A stretch of DNA of 64,000 bases. Source: Absidia repens. Lineage: Eukaryota > Mucoromycota > Mucoromycetes > Mucorales > Cunninghamellaceae. Below are positions 49,738 to 61,877 of the stretch, piece after piece. The stretch is from the NCBI GenBank assembly GCA_002105175.1, contig MCGE01000010.1, positions 558,001 to 622,000 of the forward strand. Direction: 5' to 3'. The notes beneath the pieces were generated by a model. The model worked only from the letters and a program-made list of their open reading frames with translations, was not told where the DNA came from and made no database searches. Made by a program: the position numbers and the translations under genes. Every line of letters starts with the position of its first letter. Position 1 is the first letter of the stretch.

Positions 49738-52700
49738 TCAATATCACATTACTGTATCCAATACATTTATATATATATATATATATATCCTACATACCTT
49801 TTGGAATTGCTATACGGTGGTTGTAATGAGTTCTTGATGAAACCTTCATCGAGATCACGAAGATAAATAGCATGAGCCACGACCTGGTTTTGTGTAACAA
49901 GGTATGTATTGTTCAATCGTGTACCGAAAGACGCGGTCAAATATGTAGCAGCATATACCAAACATACAATCACGATAGCACTAAATATCCACAGACCAAC
50001 TGGACAGATGACGTCTATAGTTGCTTTAGCCAAACTAGGCGCCTTTTGAAAAGAGGTATCCAATAGAGATTTTCTAATCAATTGATGAAGCTGTGTGGTT
50101 TTCGATTTGAGTGTTGATGTGAGGTCGAATGTCGCTGCAGCAAACCTTCCTGTGATGGATGTTGTAGAGCCAGTATATAATTCGGTAGGTGTATTGCTGG
50201 AGTCAGTCGTAACTGGAATCTTCATACCCGTTGCAAAATGTTCACTTTCGGATTGTGATTGAGCGCTATTTAGCTGCTTGGTACGGTACGTTGGTACATT
50301 TGTGGTCGTGCCGGTCGTAGTTGTGGATTTAATGGCAATATCAGGATTCAAAATAGACGCTGTAGTGGTGGTGTTGATGGGCGTAATACTGTGGCCTTCA
50401 CCGAAAATGGCATCCTCATCCTCATTTATATATACATGTGTTGATTTGAGCCCACCTTGTCTAATGGTATCCACCGAGATTTTTATGGTATTCGCCGCTT
50501 CCTTCAAAATAGGAACAAAGACGTTGATACTGTCTGACATTCCCGAATATGCTGCCCTTGTCACAATCACTATTAAAAACAAATGAGAACGTTTTTTTTT
50601 TTTTTTTTTTTTTTTAAAAATATTTTATCGTTTCTCTGCTTACTTTTTGCCATGATCCATTTCATCCATTTGACACCTAAACAACAAGTTAGCTTGCACC
50701 TGGAATCATTGACGTAGGTAATGCAATAACGGACAGAGGGGACAAAGGCATCAGCAAAAGGTAAAGATTCAGTCTTGGTAGATATTTGGACAACATAGCA
50801 TCTAAAAATAACAATAGTAACCATAGGTAAATCATATGGTATCCTTCCAATAAATCATGTATGATAAAATACTTACAAATAGTCATCCTTCTTTAAAAGA
50901 GTTTGAGTTTCCACTACCTCAGCTTCCTTGATTCGCACAATAGGATTCGCTACAGGCATCCAGTATTTTAATATCCGCTTCATTTGTTGTCCTTGCTGTT
51001 GATGATCATCAGAGTCAATGCATTCCCAGCGAGATATTCTTAAATCACGACCATCGATTCCTTCTGTCTTTCTATTCCATACACCACCGTTGGTAGAAGG
51101 CCCGGTCGATTCATCCGAAAACATCAATTCAAAGAGTCGTTTTGCCGATATGGGTAATTCAACTTCCGCATCACAGCGATCCAAATGTTCGTTACAGCAG
51201 GTGACAGACCCAGTTGGTTTGTTGATATGGTCAGGAATGGCATCAGCTAAAAATAAAAATAAAAGATGTCAAAAAGATTCGACTCAGTATCCGATATCTT
51301 CAGTGTTCTTTTTTGTTTTGTTTTTCGTCTTTGGGACTTACGGTTAGTTGTGTGTTTGGCGACAGATCTGGCCTTTTGCAATGTTGCGTTTTTTGCCATT
51401 ACGGTGATGGTGTCCGAGTTCGAAGTGGCAAGCGTTTCCGCGGTATCTATTGTAGCTGTTGTTGTTGATGAGGACATTCTTGATGATAAACCAGGCGGGG
51501 TACCCTTGTTGGGAGAAGATGAAGTCGACGAGCATGTTGAATCATCTACGTTGTGGTGCTCTGTTGATAAAGTTGTTGTTGATGATGATATCGATGATGA
51601 TAATGAAGGTGTTGGTATTGACATGTCGCTGATTTTCCGGTAAATGTTGTCAAGTTGCATTGGGGTGTCGAGTTTGGCATTGTACGCAAGGAACCGCAAT
51701 TTTTTGGCCACTGTTTCAGCATTGTCTTGTACCAACGAAAATACCAAAGGAGAGAACGGATCACTACCGTCCGCAATGTCGATTGTCATTTTTCTAGTGC
51801 TATGATTTACTTGAACTCCTTCGATGTCCTTCAATTTGTAAACGACCTACAAAGAAGAAGATCTGATAAATAAACCTCCTTTTTTTTTTGGCGTCCATGA
51901 ATCATATATTGTATATCTTACAGAGGTGATGCAATTGAATGCCGTTTTGCTATAAAACCAGAAAGTATCTTGCGTGACATAGACACAGCCCCCATAATAG
52001 TACCCATAATCCAATGATTTAAAAGACCCCATATTGTTGCATTGATCGCTAGATATCGTTTCCGAATGATTCTTTTTGATATAAGATGCCATGAAAGCTG
52101 TATGAGAAAAAGAAAAAATGGGTAATTGTGTTATTCAGCCTTAAACACAGCTTGCGTGTTTCCAATTTTTTTTTTCTTTTCTTTTTTTACCTTCTATCAC
52201 CACTTCTTCACTGGATACGCCATAAAATAAGTTTCGGAGCTCTTGATTCTTTTCGTTTAAACAGGCTGTGTAACCAGGAATTTCAGGATTTTGCAGTTGA
52301 ATGGATTTGGATGTCAGTGGCGACACCGAGTTTACAACTGTTGATCTGTTCCCATTATCACCAATAGAAGAGATCGCATGCTGATTTTTTCCATGTAATG
52401 AAGTGTTGTCAATACCATGAGAAATAACATACCGTGGAGAGCCCCATATTTTGTTGTTGTCAGATAGTTCCCCCGAGTTGTCTGCTTCCATATGTGATAA
52501 TTCCTTGGTAATTTCTCGCAGTAACAGAGGAGTTGCTGAAGACGTCGTGCACGTAACCTTGACCCGGTTAGATACTGCTGCCAGAGAATGAGGTCGAGAT
52601 AAGATTGAATGCATTGCTGCAGTAGGCGAGCTGCTCATATTGGATATATTCGAGAAAGCTGATGAGTTGGACGAGTAGATCGTGCTAAGCGTAACTGGGA

Positions 52701-54518
52701 TGTCGGTAGGTGTAGTCACAACAGTAGTTGACGTGGACTTGGAGAGCAATAACGCTGGAGAGCGAGGTTGTGATCGATTGTTGCTTGAGTCATAACTGCC
52801 AATAATGATAGATGAAGGTCGGTTGTCCTTGTAAGTGCTTTCAGAGTTGGTTGATGTGGAGAACAGTGTCGGCTTTGATATAAATGCTGCCAGCCATTCC
52901 GTCAGATCATTTTCATTTTCAGCTTGTAGTACAAAGAGTGACCTAAAAAATATTTATTAATACTTTTTTATTGTCAAAAATAGGAAAGAGATCACTTACT
53001 TGTGAGATTGCTGTATAGATGTCACCTCAAAGCAAAAGCGTCGATTCAAAGTATCCACATGTTTCGCCTGGCAGGATTGTAAAGATAAACAGTTGTCCAC
53101 GGAGATGCTGGCGTTTACTTCAGGGTTGGTGACTTTACATGATCCAAAATAGCCATCATGCACAAAAAACCATTGCCGAATCCAAGGTGTTGCTGCTGAT
53201 GATATATTGTCTGTTGACTTGACCAATAGGTATCCTGATTTGGAGCAAGTTGTAGGTTGTGCCTTGACTTTCCCAATATCACCCATTTTGCACTGCACAC
53301 CATTCAAGTATTCCCTTTCCAGAGTTTGCTGAGCGAGCTGTTGTTTTTGTATTTCAAATCGTGATGTACGTTTGTCCTTATGGGAAAAAAAATAACCAGG
53401 TTAGTGACCAGAGATAATACATAAACTAAAGAAAAAAAAAAAACAAGCTTACTTCGGCTAGCCATTCAGTCCATGAGAATAAAATCGCATCAAGTTGCTT
53501 CCAAACCTGAGCATCATCGTGAAATTCTTTTCTTGAAGTTGTTGCAGTAGAGAATTGTTGTACCAAAAAATGCTCCAGTTCATGCCGAAGTTTGATGATT
53601 CGTAAGACGTGTTCACTTGACATTTCAACATAAGCTTTCCTTGCTTCGTCCAATTGTGTAGTTGTAGAGTCTAACAGAGGCGAATCATTATCACCATTGA
53701 AGTCTGCATATCTTGCCAAGGCACCTTCGTACTTTTTCAATGCGCGTATATGTCGATTCCGGAAATTCTGTCAGGAAATTGATTATAATCGTTATTGATT
53801 TTATAAATTGGGCTTATCAGATTGTATTAGTGTTTTTCTTACCTTGAAGTCGCGTATATTCTGATCAGCAAAATGTAGAATAGGTTGTGTAAAATTAGCC
53901 TCGAGGTCGGACACCTATAAGGAAAGATATTAGTGGGATGGTATTTTTTTTTTTCTTGTGAGACCCTGCTTGCATGTTTTTTCAGTCCTTACAGTTTTCA
54001 ATTTGAAGATCAAGTTTGTCTTCAGTGCGTCTCCATAATGAGTGGCTGCCATTCCCGTAATTTTTGCATCTAATAATATAAGACGTAAGAGGTGTTTCAT
54101 AGCATTGTACGTTAGAGTTCATTCGTGATTCATGTGGGGTGGGGTGATGCCCGTTTTGTGTTCATTGTTTGTGTTACCTACCGAGAAGATAATCATTCAC
54201 AATTGCGGTAGGATTTAATTTGTTCGTCAAAGAGATAGTTTCAGCGTTGAGCTCTAATGAATTATATGTGAATACAAATATAAAAAACGATGAGTCAATG
54301 AGAATATCTAAAGGTGATAATATGTAATTTTGCTTATTATTACGTTTGAGTTTCTCGGCATAGCTTTTCGTTTGTTGAGCGAGATCATTGATCCAGCGAG
54401 AAAATACATCCAACTGTTTGTCAAAATGGAACGCTGCTGCACGGTATACAGGTGAATCATTAATGGCATCGTGTAAGGTGATAATTTTTGATTGAATAGA
54501 GTGTGCCATGGTCATCAT
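49384..54518 (-). CDS. Sip3/LAM-family BAR-PH-GRAM-VASt lipid-transfer protein
   Basis: Domain order matches yeast Sip3/Lam3 and Ysp1/Lam1, ER-anchored sterol carriers at membrane contact sites. The N-terminus (MAHSIQSKIITLHDAIND; ATG at 54509, or 54518 if the MMT is included) starts an all-helical BAR-like domain over exons to about 53430. A PH domain occupies exon 53307-52996 (SGYLLVKSTD, WIRQWFFVHDGYFG). A long Ser/Thr-rich linker is followed by a GRAM-like domain split over exons near 52230-51650 (YYYGGCVYVTQDTFWFYS). The VASt/StART-like domain is at about 51190-50600 (DAEVELPISAKRLFELMF, LRISRWECI). One transmembrane segment (FSAIVIVCLVYAATYLTASF) lies near 49990-49930, followed by a lumenal tail to 49384. 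Intron boundaries in the middle were not all resolved. Confidence 0.87.
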
Positions 54519-54724
54519 GAACCATGACTTTGGAACGAAAGCAAAAAAGAAAGGAGAAAGAAGTAAAAGGAACAAAAAAATTTGAGAAGGTGGACTCAGG
54601 AGACCCATATCTATTTGGGACCCCGCCTAATGTGACTTCTGATTGGTTCAATAAATCATACCAAATCCATTCCCCACACCAAGACACCGACCATTTTTTC
54701 CTTCTTCTCTTAAAATATTAACCA
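54519..54724. promoter_or_regulatory. Shared divergent promoter of LAM-like and Pex26-like genes
   Basis: About 206 bp between start codons. An inverted CCAAT (ATTGG at 54642-54646) and a CT-rich stretch lie before the right-hand ATG. Confidence 0.5.
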
Positions 54725-56066
54725 ATGGCTAATAGTAACACACTTCAATTACAATACAACAAAGCGCTACGTTACTATCTTCTAACTAAATACAGTCATG
54801 CCGCAACGACTTGTGTAAAGGCTTTCGACCAATTATCAACCACCGAAAAGCAAGACGACTATGATGCTTTGCAATTACAGCTTTGGTTATTATACATCAA
54901 TATTGCTGCCGCAAGCCTTCCTACATCAACAACTGGATTAACACCTCGACTTGCAAAACAATTCGGCTTACCTTCAACATCTACCGACTCAATTGAACAC
55001 TTCTGTCTGGCCATTTGGGGTCGACTTGTCATTAGCTGTGGTGAAAATATTGCTGGCAATTGTGACCCACGACTGGTTTGCGCTTAGTAAGTGATGTTAT
55101 GTCCGCTTATGGAAACTCAGCTGCAATAGGATGGTTACTGATTTCTTTTTCTTTTTTATCTAGCTTATCGATGACACTCAAACAATCTATACCTACAGTA
55201 GGAAGACAAGTAGCTGAACAATGGTTTGCGACACTCCCTGAAACTACCATTGATCATCTTTCAAGTGTCCAAGAACAAACAAATAATATTGATGGTGATG
55301 GTAATTTACTATGGGTCTCCTACTTGCAAATGGTGGATTTGTATGCTACTCGTATTTTACCTGAAACTGGTGATTTTGAATCTGCTCGGTCTTTTGTCGA
55401 ATACAATTCATTCTTGTCGGACGAGAAAAAGGAGGTATGTATTGATTGACGTAAAACGTTATTACGGGGAGAAGGAAGCACTTCGGGTGTCGTCCACAGT
55501 GAGACTCACCATTGATTGACCTTATATCTTTTTGAATATAGACTTTGATGAATTTTATCCAACATACCGAAGACGATCAGCAACGTGAAATCGAACGAAA
55601 GAAACGGTTGGAACAACAGAAAAAGGAAGAGGCAGAAGCAGCAGCAAAGCAGGCTATACTAGAAAAGCAAAGACAAGAACAAAACGCACGTGAAATCCAC
55701 CAAAGAAAGAAAAGAGAAGCGGCGCTACAACAGCAGAAGCAACAACAGCAGAAGCAGCAACAGCAGCAGCAGCAGCAATTAAATGAACGATCGATATCAT
55801 CACCGTCTTCTTCAACAAGAGTTCAACCTGTGGCTCAACAGAGATCAACCAAATCAGTGTCAGATCAAAGCTTGATTATGGTGAAGACATGGATTCAGCA
55901 ATTAAGGGCTACCGGATCAGCAGCTTCTGTCGCAATTTTAGTGGTATTCTTTGCCATTTTGGGTCTGTTGAAAGGTCCTCGTGGCTATCTGACTGGTGCC
56001 CTCAAATCAATCATGGAAAAGTTATGGCAAACTGCAAAAATGGGTACAAAAGTGACATATATGTGA
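54725..56066 (+). CDS. Tail-anchored protein, possibly peroxin Pex26/Pex15-like
   Basis: 385 aa from exons 54725-55086, 55164-55434, 55542-56066. The N-terminal 200 residues form a TPR-like helical domain (ALRYYLLTKYSHAATTCVKA, LWLLYINIAAASL). A highly charged coiled coil rich in Glu/Lys/Gln follows, with a polyglutamine run at about 55736-55780. A Ser-rich linker leads to a single C-terminal transmembrane segment (AASVAILVVFFAILGLL) and a basic tail (KGPRGYLTG...). This layout, a helical soluble domain plus a tail anchor, fits Pex26/Pex15, which dock the Pex1-Pex6 ATPase on peroxisomes. Fungal Pex26 sequences diverge strongly, so the name is inference; another ER/peroxisomal tail-anchored adaptor is equally possible. 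Confidence 0.55.
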
Positions 56067-56955
56067 TGGTTTCTCTAAGGATATGGATGGCTCTCGTCCT
56101 TTTTTTAAATTTGTTTTTTATTCCACATTTACCTTTCCCCTCACCTACCACGTGTTATTAGATAGTTTTTTATATATATATGTAGTAGTTTACCAAATGA
56201 TCATATTGATGAATAAATAAAAAAAGTCTTGCAAAAGGCATTATATTATGGTATAGAAATTATTATTTACTTCATTTATTGTGGCAATAGAATGTGTATA
56301 ATGGTGACAGACGGAAATGGGCTAGTATTGCAAAATTATATGTTTATGGGCAGAATGACACTATTGTAGCAAACCAGATTTAGTTGTGATGGAGGGCGAT
56401 TCGTTATTCATGAGCGTTTCATATTCACTCGCCAGGTGCCAGTGTATTCCGAAGTGATCGTACGGTAGTGCTCGATATAATGTCAGAAATACACAGCCGT
56501 TGTCTTGTGTGAGATTTATTTTACTTATATTAATGGTACTCGGGCAAGCTTGGTCTTCGCCATTGTTTGTTTGTTTGTTTGTTTGTTTGTTTGTTTGTTT
56601 GTTTGTAATACAAATATATAAGGTAGAGACAGTGAAGAACTACGCTGTCGCTTTTTTTTTTTGGTTGTCCTTGTTTGTTAATCTCTCCTGATATAGAATG
56701 ACAGGATAAATATTCATTTCGTTGTAAAGAAATGATTTCTCTCTTACTTCTGTGAAAATGCGGTCAATAGGGAGTGGCTACTGACCGAATTATTCATTTG
56801 CATGAATTTCAGGGGGGGGGTCGAGGTGGTAAAGTTGGAGGGGGCGGTCTTTAAAACCAAGTACACGTGAAAAAATCGATACACTGTTCCTTTTCTTCCT
56901 CTTCTTTTTTTTCCAAACTTGTGCACTATACCAACTTACAAACTTTTATACCATC
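56067..56955. other. Spacer with a (GTTT)n microsatellite
   Basis: A tetranucleotide run of GTTT spans about 56565-56606 (ten units), and a nine-base G run lies near 56812-56820. The last 100 bp are pyrimidine-rich and lead to the next start codon. No gene; the 63-codon ORF over the microsatellite is an artefact. Confidence 0.6.
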
Positions 56956-58315
56956 ATGGGCGACGCTAATGATGTCATGCAACAATACTCTGGACATACC
57001 TCATATACCTCAACGGCAAATGACTTTTATTACAGTTACGCTGGCATTGACCATACTCGAAGAAACGGCAATAACAGAGGCAACAATGAAATACCTACAT
57101 CATCATTGAGCGCAACAGCGTCTAGACAAGTTGCTACCCGCACGGATTACGACCGCTCCAACAACTTGTCCAAGTCTTTGACCTCTCTTGCCATCAATGT
57201 TGTATTCGACCTTGCTTCAGGTGTCAAGTCAAGATATGTAAAAAGTCCCACAGCAACACCGGATTTACAAGACGATATGTATGTATACCACAAAGCCTCG
57301 GATGGTAAAGTAGGGGGTAGAAACATATATTTTATATTATATATGAGTAGTCATTTTTTTTTACATATGTATATACTAGAATCCAAAGAAGACACCCAGT
57401 ATATACCTTCACCACCAAATAGTCGGCGACCCAATGATCGACGCCCAGCGCCACTTACAAGCATAGCGTCGTCCCGATCTGTGCAGCAACATACACGATT
57501 TCTCGCATATCATCCGGAATACCAGTGGAAATTCAAGATGACTACGGCCAATAACGGTGAACAACAGTCCCGTGCAGCTATTAGGGACTATTTTGATAAA
57601 TTCGAAGCCCCTCTGACTTGGTCAAGTTTACCTCCAAGAAATGCTCCCATCCAAAGATCATCAATATCAACGGAACTGTAAGTAAGGATTAATGAAAAAG
57701 GGGTTACTTTTATTTTAAAAATTACGATTTTGATTTATATTCTTATCCCGATAGTAAAATGACCATCGTGATGAACAAACTCAAGGAAGAAATGGAACGA
57801 TATACATATTTACTGGATGATACCGAAAAAACGATGAAGGAATATGAAAATGATATTGATGTGACTTTGAATCAGCTACAAATCTTAGAAAAGAAAATTA
57901 AGGTAGGGTGAAAAAAGTATATATAAAGCGAACATGGGATACAATTGAAAAGTAATTTTATTGCGAATTACCAATGAATTCGCTCACTTTTGTCCTTTTT
58001 TTTTTTTTTTAATAGGAAATGAATCTCAAAACGGAGGTCTATACTGAGCGACAGGCAAATATCAGCAACTATTTGGAAACAATCACGAAGGACAACAATA
58101 GGGTCAAGTCAGCTCAGCGGAAACAGAAAAAGCTCAATGATCGAATTGATAAATGGAAAGGCGAACGGGATCCTATGCATCAGTTCTCCTTTATCTTGAC
58201 CGCTTATGAACGAATGAAAAAATTAGATAGATATACACAAGCCTTTTGGGATATTGGATTTTATATACTCATTATTCTTAGTCTTTTATTTATATCATTT
58301 ATGTCCTTATCATAG
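56956..58315 (+). CDS. Coiled-coil, C-terminally membrane-anchored protein of unknown function
   Basis: I do not recognise the family. Exons 56956-57304, 57380-57677, 57755-57902, 58016-58315 give 364 aa; if the first intron (75 nt, no stop) is kept, 389 aa. The N-terminal 240 residues are polar and Ser/Thr/Asn/Pro-rich, probably disordered, with a conserved-looking SLTSLAINVVFDLASGVKSR helix. From about residue 245 a long coiled coil (MNKLKEEMERYTYLLDDTEK, then EKKIKEMNLKTEVYTERQ) leads to a final transmembrane segment (DIGFYILIILSLLFISFM) with four residues after it, so the protein should be a tail-anchored cytoplasmic coiled coil. SNARE-like zero-layer residues are not obvious. Confidence 0.75.
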
Positions 58316-59226
58316 CTTGTTAGTACTATTATTATTATTTCTACTATTACCTTTATTGTTATGAATAAATATTTGGATGGTGTCTCCATTATAATAAAAT
58401 TTGAAAACGCAAATGTGGATATTTTCTTGTCATACTGAAAAAAACTTGGTGGGATTTTTGGGTAGCTTTATTGTTTATCGGGTAATGTGGTAAGCGATAG
58501 AGACCACTAGTTAGCTTAAAGAAGAGACAAGGACGAGACTGGAGTAATGGGTGGCGAAAACGCAACACATGGAAAAAAATTGACACAAATAGTTTGGTGT
58601 ATGATACTCTCTCAAAAGAAAAATTTCTTCAGCGTCGAATTTTAATTCCTGTTTATTCTCTTGATTGAAGAAATGAAAAAATAATGTGGTGCCCTGCTGG
58701 TTGTTGTTAGTTAGTGGGGGGGGGGTTTTGTTTTTTTTTCACCCAAACCTAACATAACCATTCCGCATAATATCAAATATAATCTAGGATGTAACAATGT
58801 TAGAGTGGAATGTTGGTGGTAAAGAAAAAAAAAGGGGGGGGGGGTTGAGAGCCATCCACAGTATTGCAATCATCATATTATGGCATACTCTGCCATACAT
58901 TTCAAGCACAACAATAAAAACATGGTACGTCGTCAAATTCCCTGTCTAACCTCACAAGTATTTGCAATCAATCCATTCCCATATAGCCAACATTTCATCA
59001 CACAGCACAAATCATTGAATTAGCAAGTTACAGGCAAATAATGTTGCAAATTATGACAAAGCAAGGTAAAACAAATAGAGATACATGTGAATTGAATGAT
59101 GATGTAAGAATGGTTTTTTATTGATTTTATATAAATAAAAAATAAAAAGACAAATACAAAATACAAGTGATAAGGGTACAATATAATACTAATGACATAA
59201 TATTACATACTAAATAAAAGAAACTA
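58316..59226. other. Convergent spacer between coiled-coil and WD40 genes
   Basis: AT-rich, with G runs of ten or more near 58716-58725 and 58834-58844. It contains the 3' regions of both genes and no gene of its own. Confidence 0.55.
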
Positions 59227-59481
59227 CTAAAAAGCTATTCTACAAGTGAAGTGCTTGAACGGTCCTTCCAAAGCCAATACCAACCCACTGCGGTAAAGAT
59301 TTACTCCATGATAGCGAGTTGATTCCGGTTTCTGCAGTATAGGCCAATATTGGATCTTGTACTTTCGAAGAGGAGGCTGATTTGATTTGGGTGAAGATTG
59401 TTGTTGGTAAGTAGATGATGTTGACCTATCTGATTCATGAATATCCCAAATCAGCACCTGTGTATCATCCCCTTTTTTTCC

Positions 59482-59514
<33 letters not shown>

Positions 59515-60860
59515 ATTTTACATTTTAGTCTATTTGTTGTATCATTTGGCAACCATTGATACTTACCACCAGTAGCGATTTGACCAGATTGTGTAGGTGA
59601 CCAGTTCATACAGTTGACACTACTCTGATGACTTTTCACTAGTTCGGCAACAGGAGCACTAGGGTGTCGGATATCCAGAATTTGAACGGATGAAGAGTCC
59701 ATATGGAAGGTAGCTAATAAATTTGAATTCATGCGATTGAACTGAAGTCGTAATAAAGGTGATGGACCAATATGCGGGGCGGGCGAACCATTGTTACGTG
59801 CATGTGATGATCTTCCAGTAGATGACGAGTTGGGTATTGGTGCTTCATAAAGAATGGTTGAATGTTCCAAAGATCTATACAAAAGGAGATGAGCTCGATC
59901 TGGTTGTAAAAGGCTCATATCATTGATCTATGCGTGCCCTTACCTTAAATCAAACAGTCGTACCGATCCATCGGCGCCAACACTTGCGAATATATCTGCC
60001 GAACCATGCATAAACCCAACGTCATATACATCACTATCATGCGCAATCAGCTGAGTTTTGGCTTGATTCGTTTCCACATTCCAGACCGTGCACGTTGTAT
60101 CTATACTTGAGGTCACCACCAGCGAAGGATCCGTTTCATTCCAGTCAAATGATGTCAACGGCGCACAAAAATCTGTTTGTTTCATCTATCAGGCCAATAA
60201 ATAAAAGCGGTCAATGCACAGTCATCAGTATCATTAAACACATACACATTTTACTTACGTTCACCAGTTCTGCTTTTTTCACAAGACGTTGAGTGTAATA
60301 AGCTGGACTTTTCCGCCCTCCATTGCCACCACTGATGGAGTTACTAGTCATTCCATAATGAGGATTGTCCACTAGTTCCCATAACCGAAGTATGTCACCT
60401 GCAGTTGCCAGTAAGTCGGTAGTTTTTGATTCAGGCTAAACAGAAGAAAAAGGGTGTAAGTTTAAGATGAATTCACGATGCATATATGTGTTTTTTGTTG
60501 ACTTACTCTTGATGGTTCCCATAAAATTTTGGTGATTGGATAGTAGGAGTCGGCTTCTGCTACAGCAGTGAAGTCGGAATTCGGATGTTGTTGTTGTTGT
60601 TGTCCATAGAGGTGGTCAGTTCTTGAAATGACTTGAAACTACATATGGAAAAGAGGCCAGATTTAGCTTTGTTCTTTTTCAGAAGTATGACTAAACTTTA
60701 CCTTGTTATTGTTGTCTTCAATAAAGCTTCCCACTGCTAGTCTAAACGAGTTCTGTTCGTCTTTGCTCTTGCTCCAATCTAAAGCGTAAATGGGCCAAGG
60801 ACAAGTATATTGATATACATCTTTTGTTGCCGATGAATAGTGTCTAGAGTGATCCATCAT
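59227..60860 (-). CDS. WD40-repeat protein of the DCAF7/TTG1 (AN11) family
   Basis: Scaffold beta-propeller. In animals DCAF7/HAN11 binds DYRK/HIPK kinases and CUL4-DDB1; in plants TTG1 binds Myb/bHLH factors. The family signature is almost letter for letter: [13 protein letters not shown] near the N-terminus (60830-60760), [34 protein letters not shown] followed by [39 protein letters not shown], then [10 protein letters not shown] and [13 protein letters not shown]. The last repeat ([10 protein letters not shown]) lies after an intron with a 29-base T tract. The start is the ATG at 60860 before [13 protein letters not shown]. About six exons. A serine/glutamine-rich insertion sits between the last strands. 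Confidence 0.92.
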
Positions 60861-60979
60861 CAAACTGCTGAAAATAGATGAATCTTTATCGGAAAATATC
60901 GTCGTATCCTGTCAACTAGTGGTGAGTGTTTTTAAAAAAGTGGTGAGACATGCAAAAAAGAGAAGAGAAACCAAGACAG

Positions 60980-61010
<31 letters not shown>

Positions 61011-61429
61011 GAGTCGCAAGAAACATTTTTCAAGCGAACTTTCCACGTCACGCGCCTAACTCGTTTTTTTTACCTTCTTTTCATTTTCGTATACAAAAGT
61101 GTGCATACAATGCTTTTATCAACTGGTGGAAGGTACTTATTTACACGAAGGGGGCAGCATAGTAGGAGACCTCATCTTATTTAATACAATTCTTCCATAC
61201 AAAAAATGATGGAAACTCCTGATTTCCTTTTTTGTTACTCAGCCAATCAATAATAATGTTTATCTTGCCTGGATTTTATATTTGAAACATCGCTCCATTT
61301 TTTTTTTTTTACCTCTTTCTTTCATTTTTTTTCTCCATCAACCCCTTTTCTTTTGTGTACTGGTGTTGATATCCCTTGTCATATTTTTGCTATTATACAC
61401 GTATATATGATACTATTTTTTCATTCATC
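60861..61429. promoter_or_regulatory. Divergent spacer between WD40 gene and the terminal gene
   Basis: Contains a 25-base A tract near 60980-61006, an inverted-repeat-free AT-rich middle, a CCAAT box (AGCCAATCAA at about 61240-61249) and a strongly pyrimidine-rich stretch at 61300-61370 before the upstream ORF start at 61430. Confidence 0.45.
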
Positions 61430-61877
61430 ATGTTAAACAATACCAACCCATCTTGTTCTACACTGAAATCAACTCAACTGGCCATCACTAGCCCCATACC
61501 AACAAGAAAGTCGGGCTTATTCTATAAAGCTTCCGCCTCCACTGACAGCAATTGCTTGGATATGGGACGATCCTCTTCTTCCATCAGAGCAAGGTTGGTT
61601 ATTTATAGTCCTTAGCTTACCATTAATCAATCTTTTTCTTCTCATGCTAATCAATTTTTTGTTTTAAATTTGTTTGTTTCACCCTCCTAGTCAAACAAAC
61701 AACACATGCGCACGTCCATCCAACATTTCACGACCACAATCATTTACCAATTCTCTCCCTCTCAAGCTTGCAAAAATGATATCTTCGTTTCCCCATCGAC
61801 AACAATTGCAATATATCACTGATTCACCAAAAGTCCAAGGTCACCGCAAAGAAACGCGACCAACAATATTACAATGA
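61430..61877 (+). CDS. Upstream spliced ORF (possible 5' exons or uORF)
   Basis: ATG at 61430 opens 62 codons to a possible donor (AAG/GTTGGT at about 61594). An acceptor CCTAG at 61686-61690 continues the frame for another 62 codons to a TGA at 61875-61877. The sequence is Ser/Thr/Pro/Asn-rich with no domain. Its stop overlaps the ATG of the long ORF as ATGA. It may be a regulatory upstream ORF, or the true N-terminal exons of the long ORF if a further intron near 61838-61891 is removed, or the overlap may reflect a frameshift. Confidence 0.45.

Noticed and set aside
55654..55848. Alanine/valine-rich minus-strand ORF
   Set aside because: Antisense of the glutamine-rich coiled coil in the Pex26-like gene.
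56565..56606. Regular short repeat considered as a possible CRISPR-like array
   Set aside because: It is an uninterrupted GTTT tetranucleotide microsatellite with no spacers, in a eukaryotic genome.
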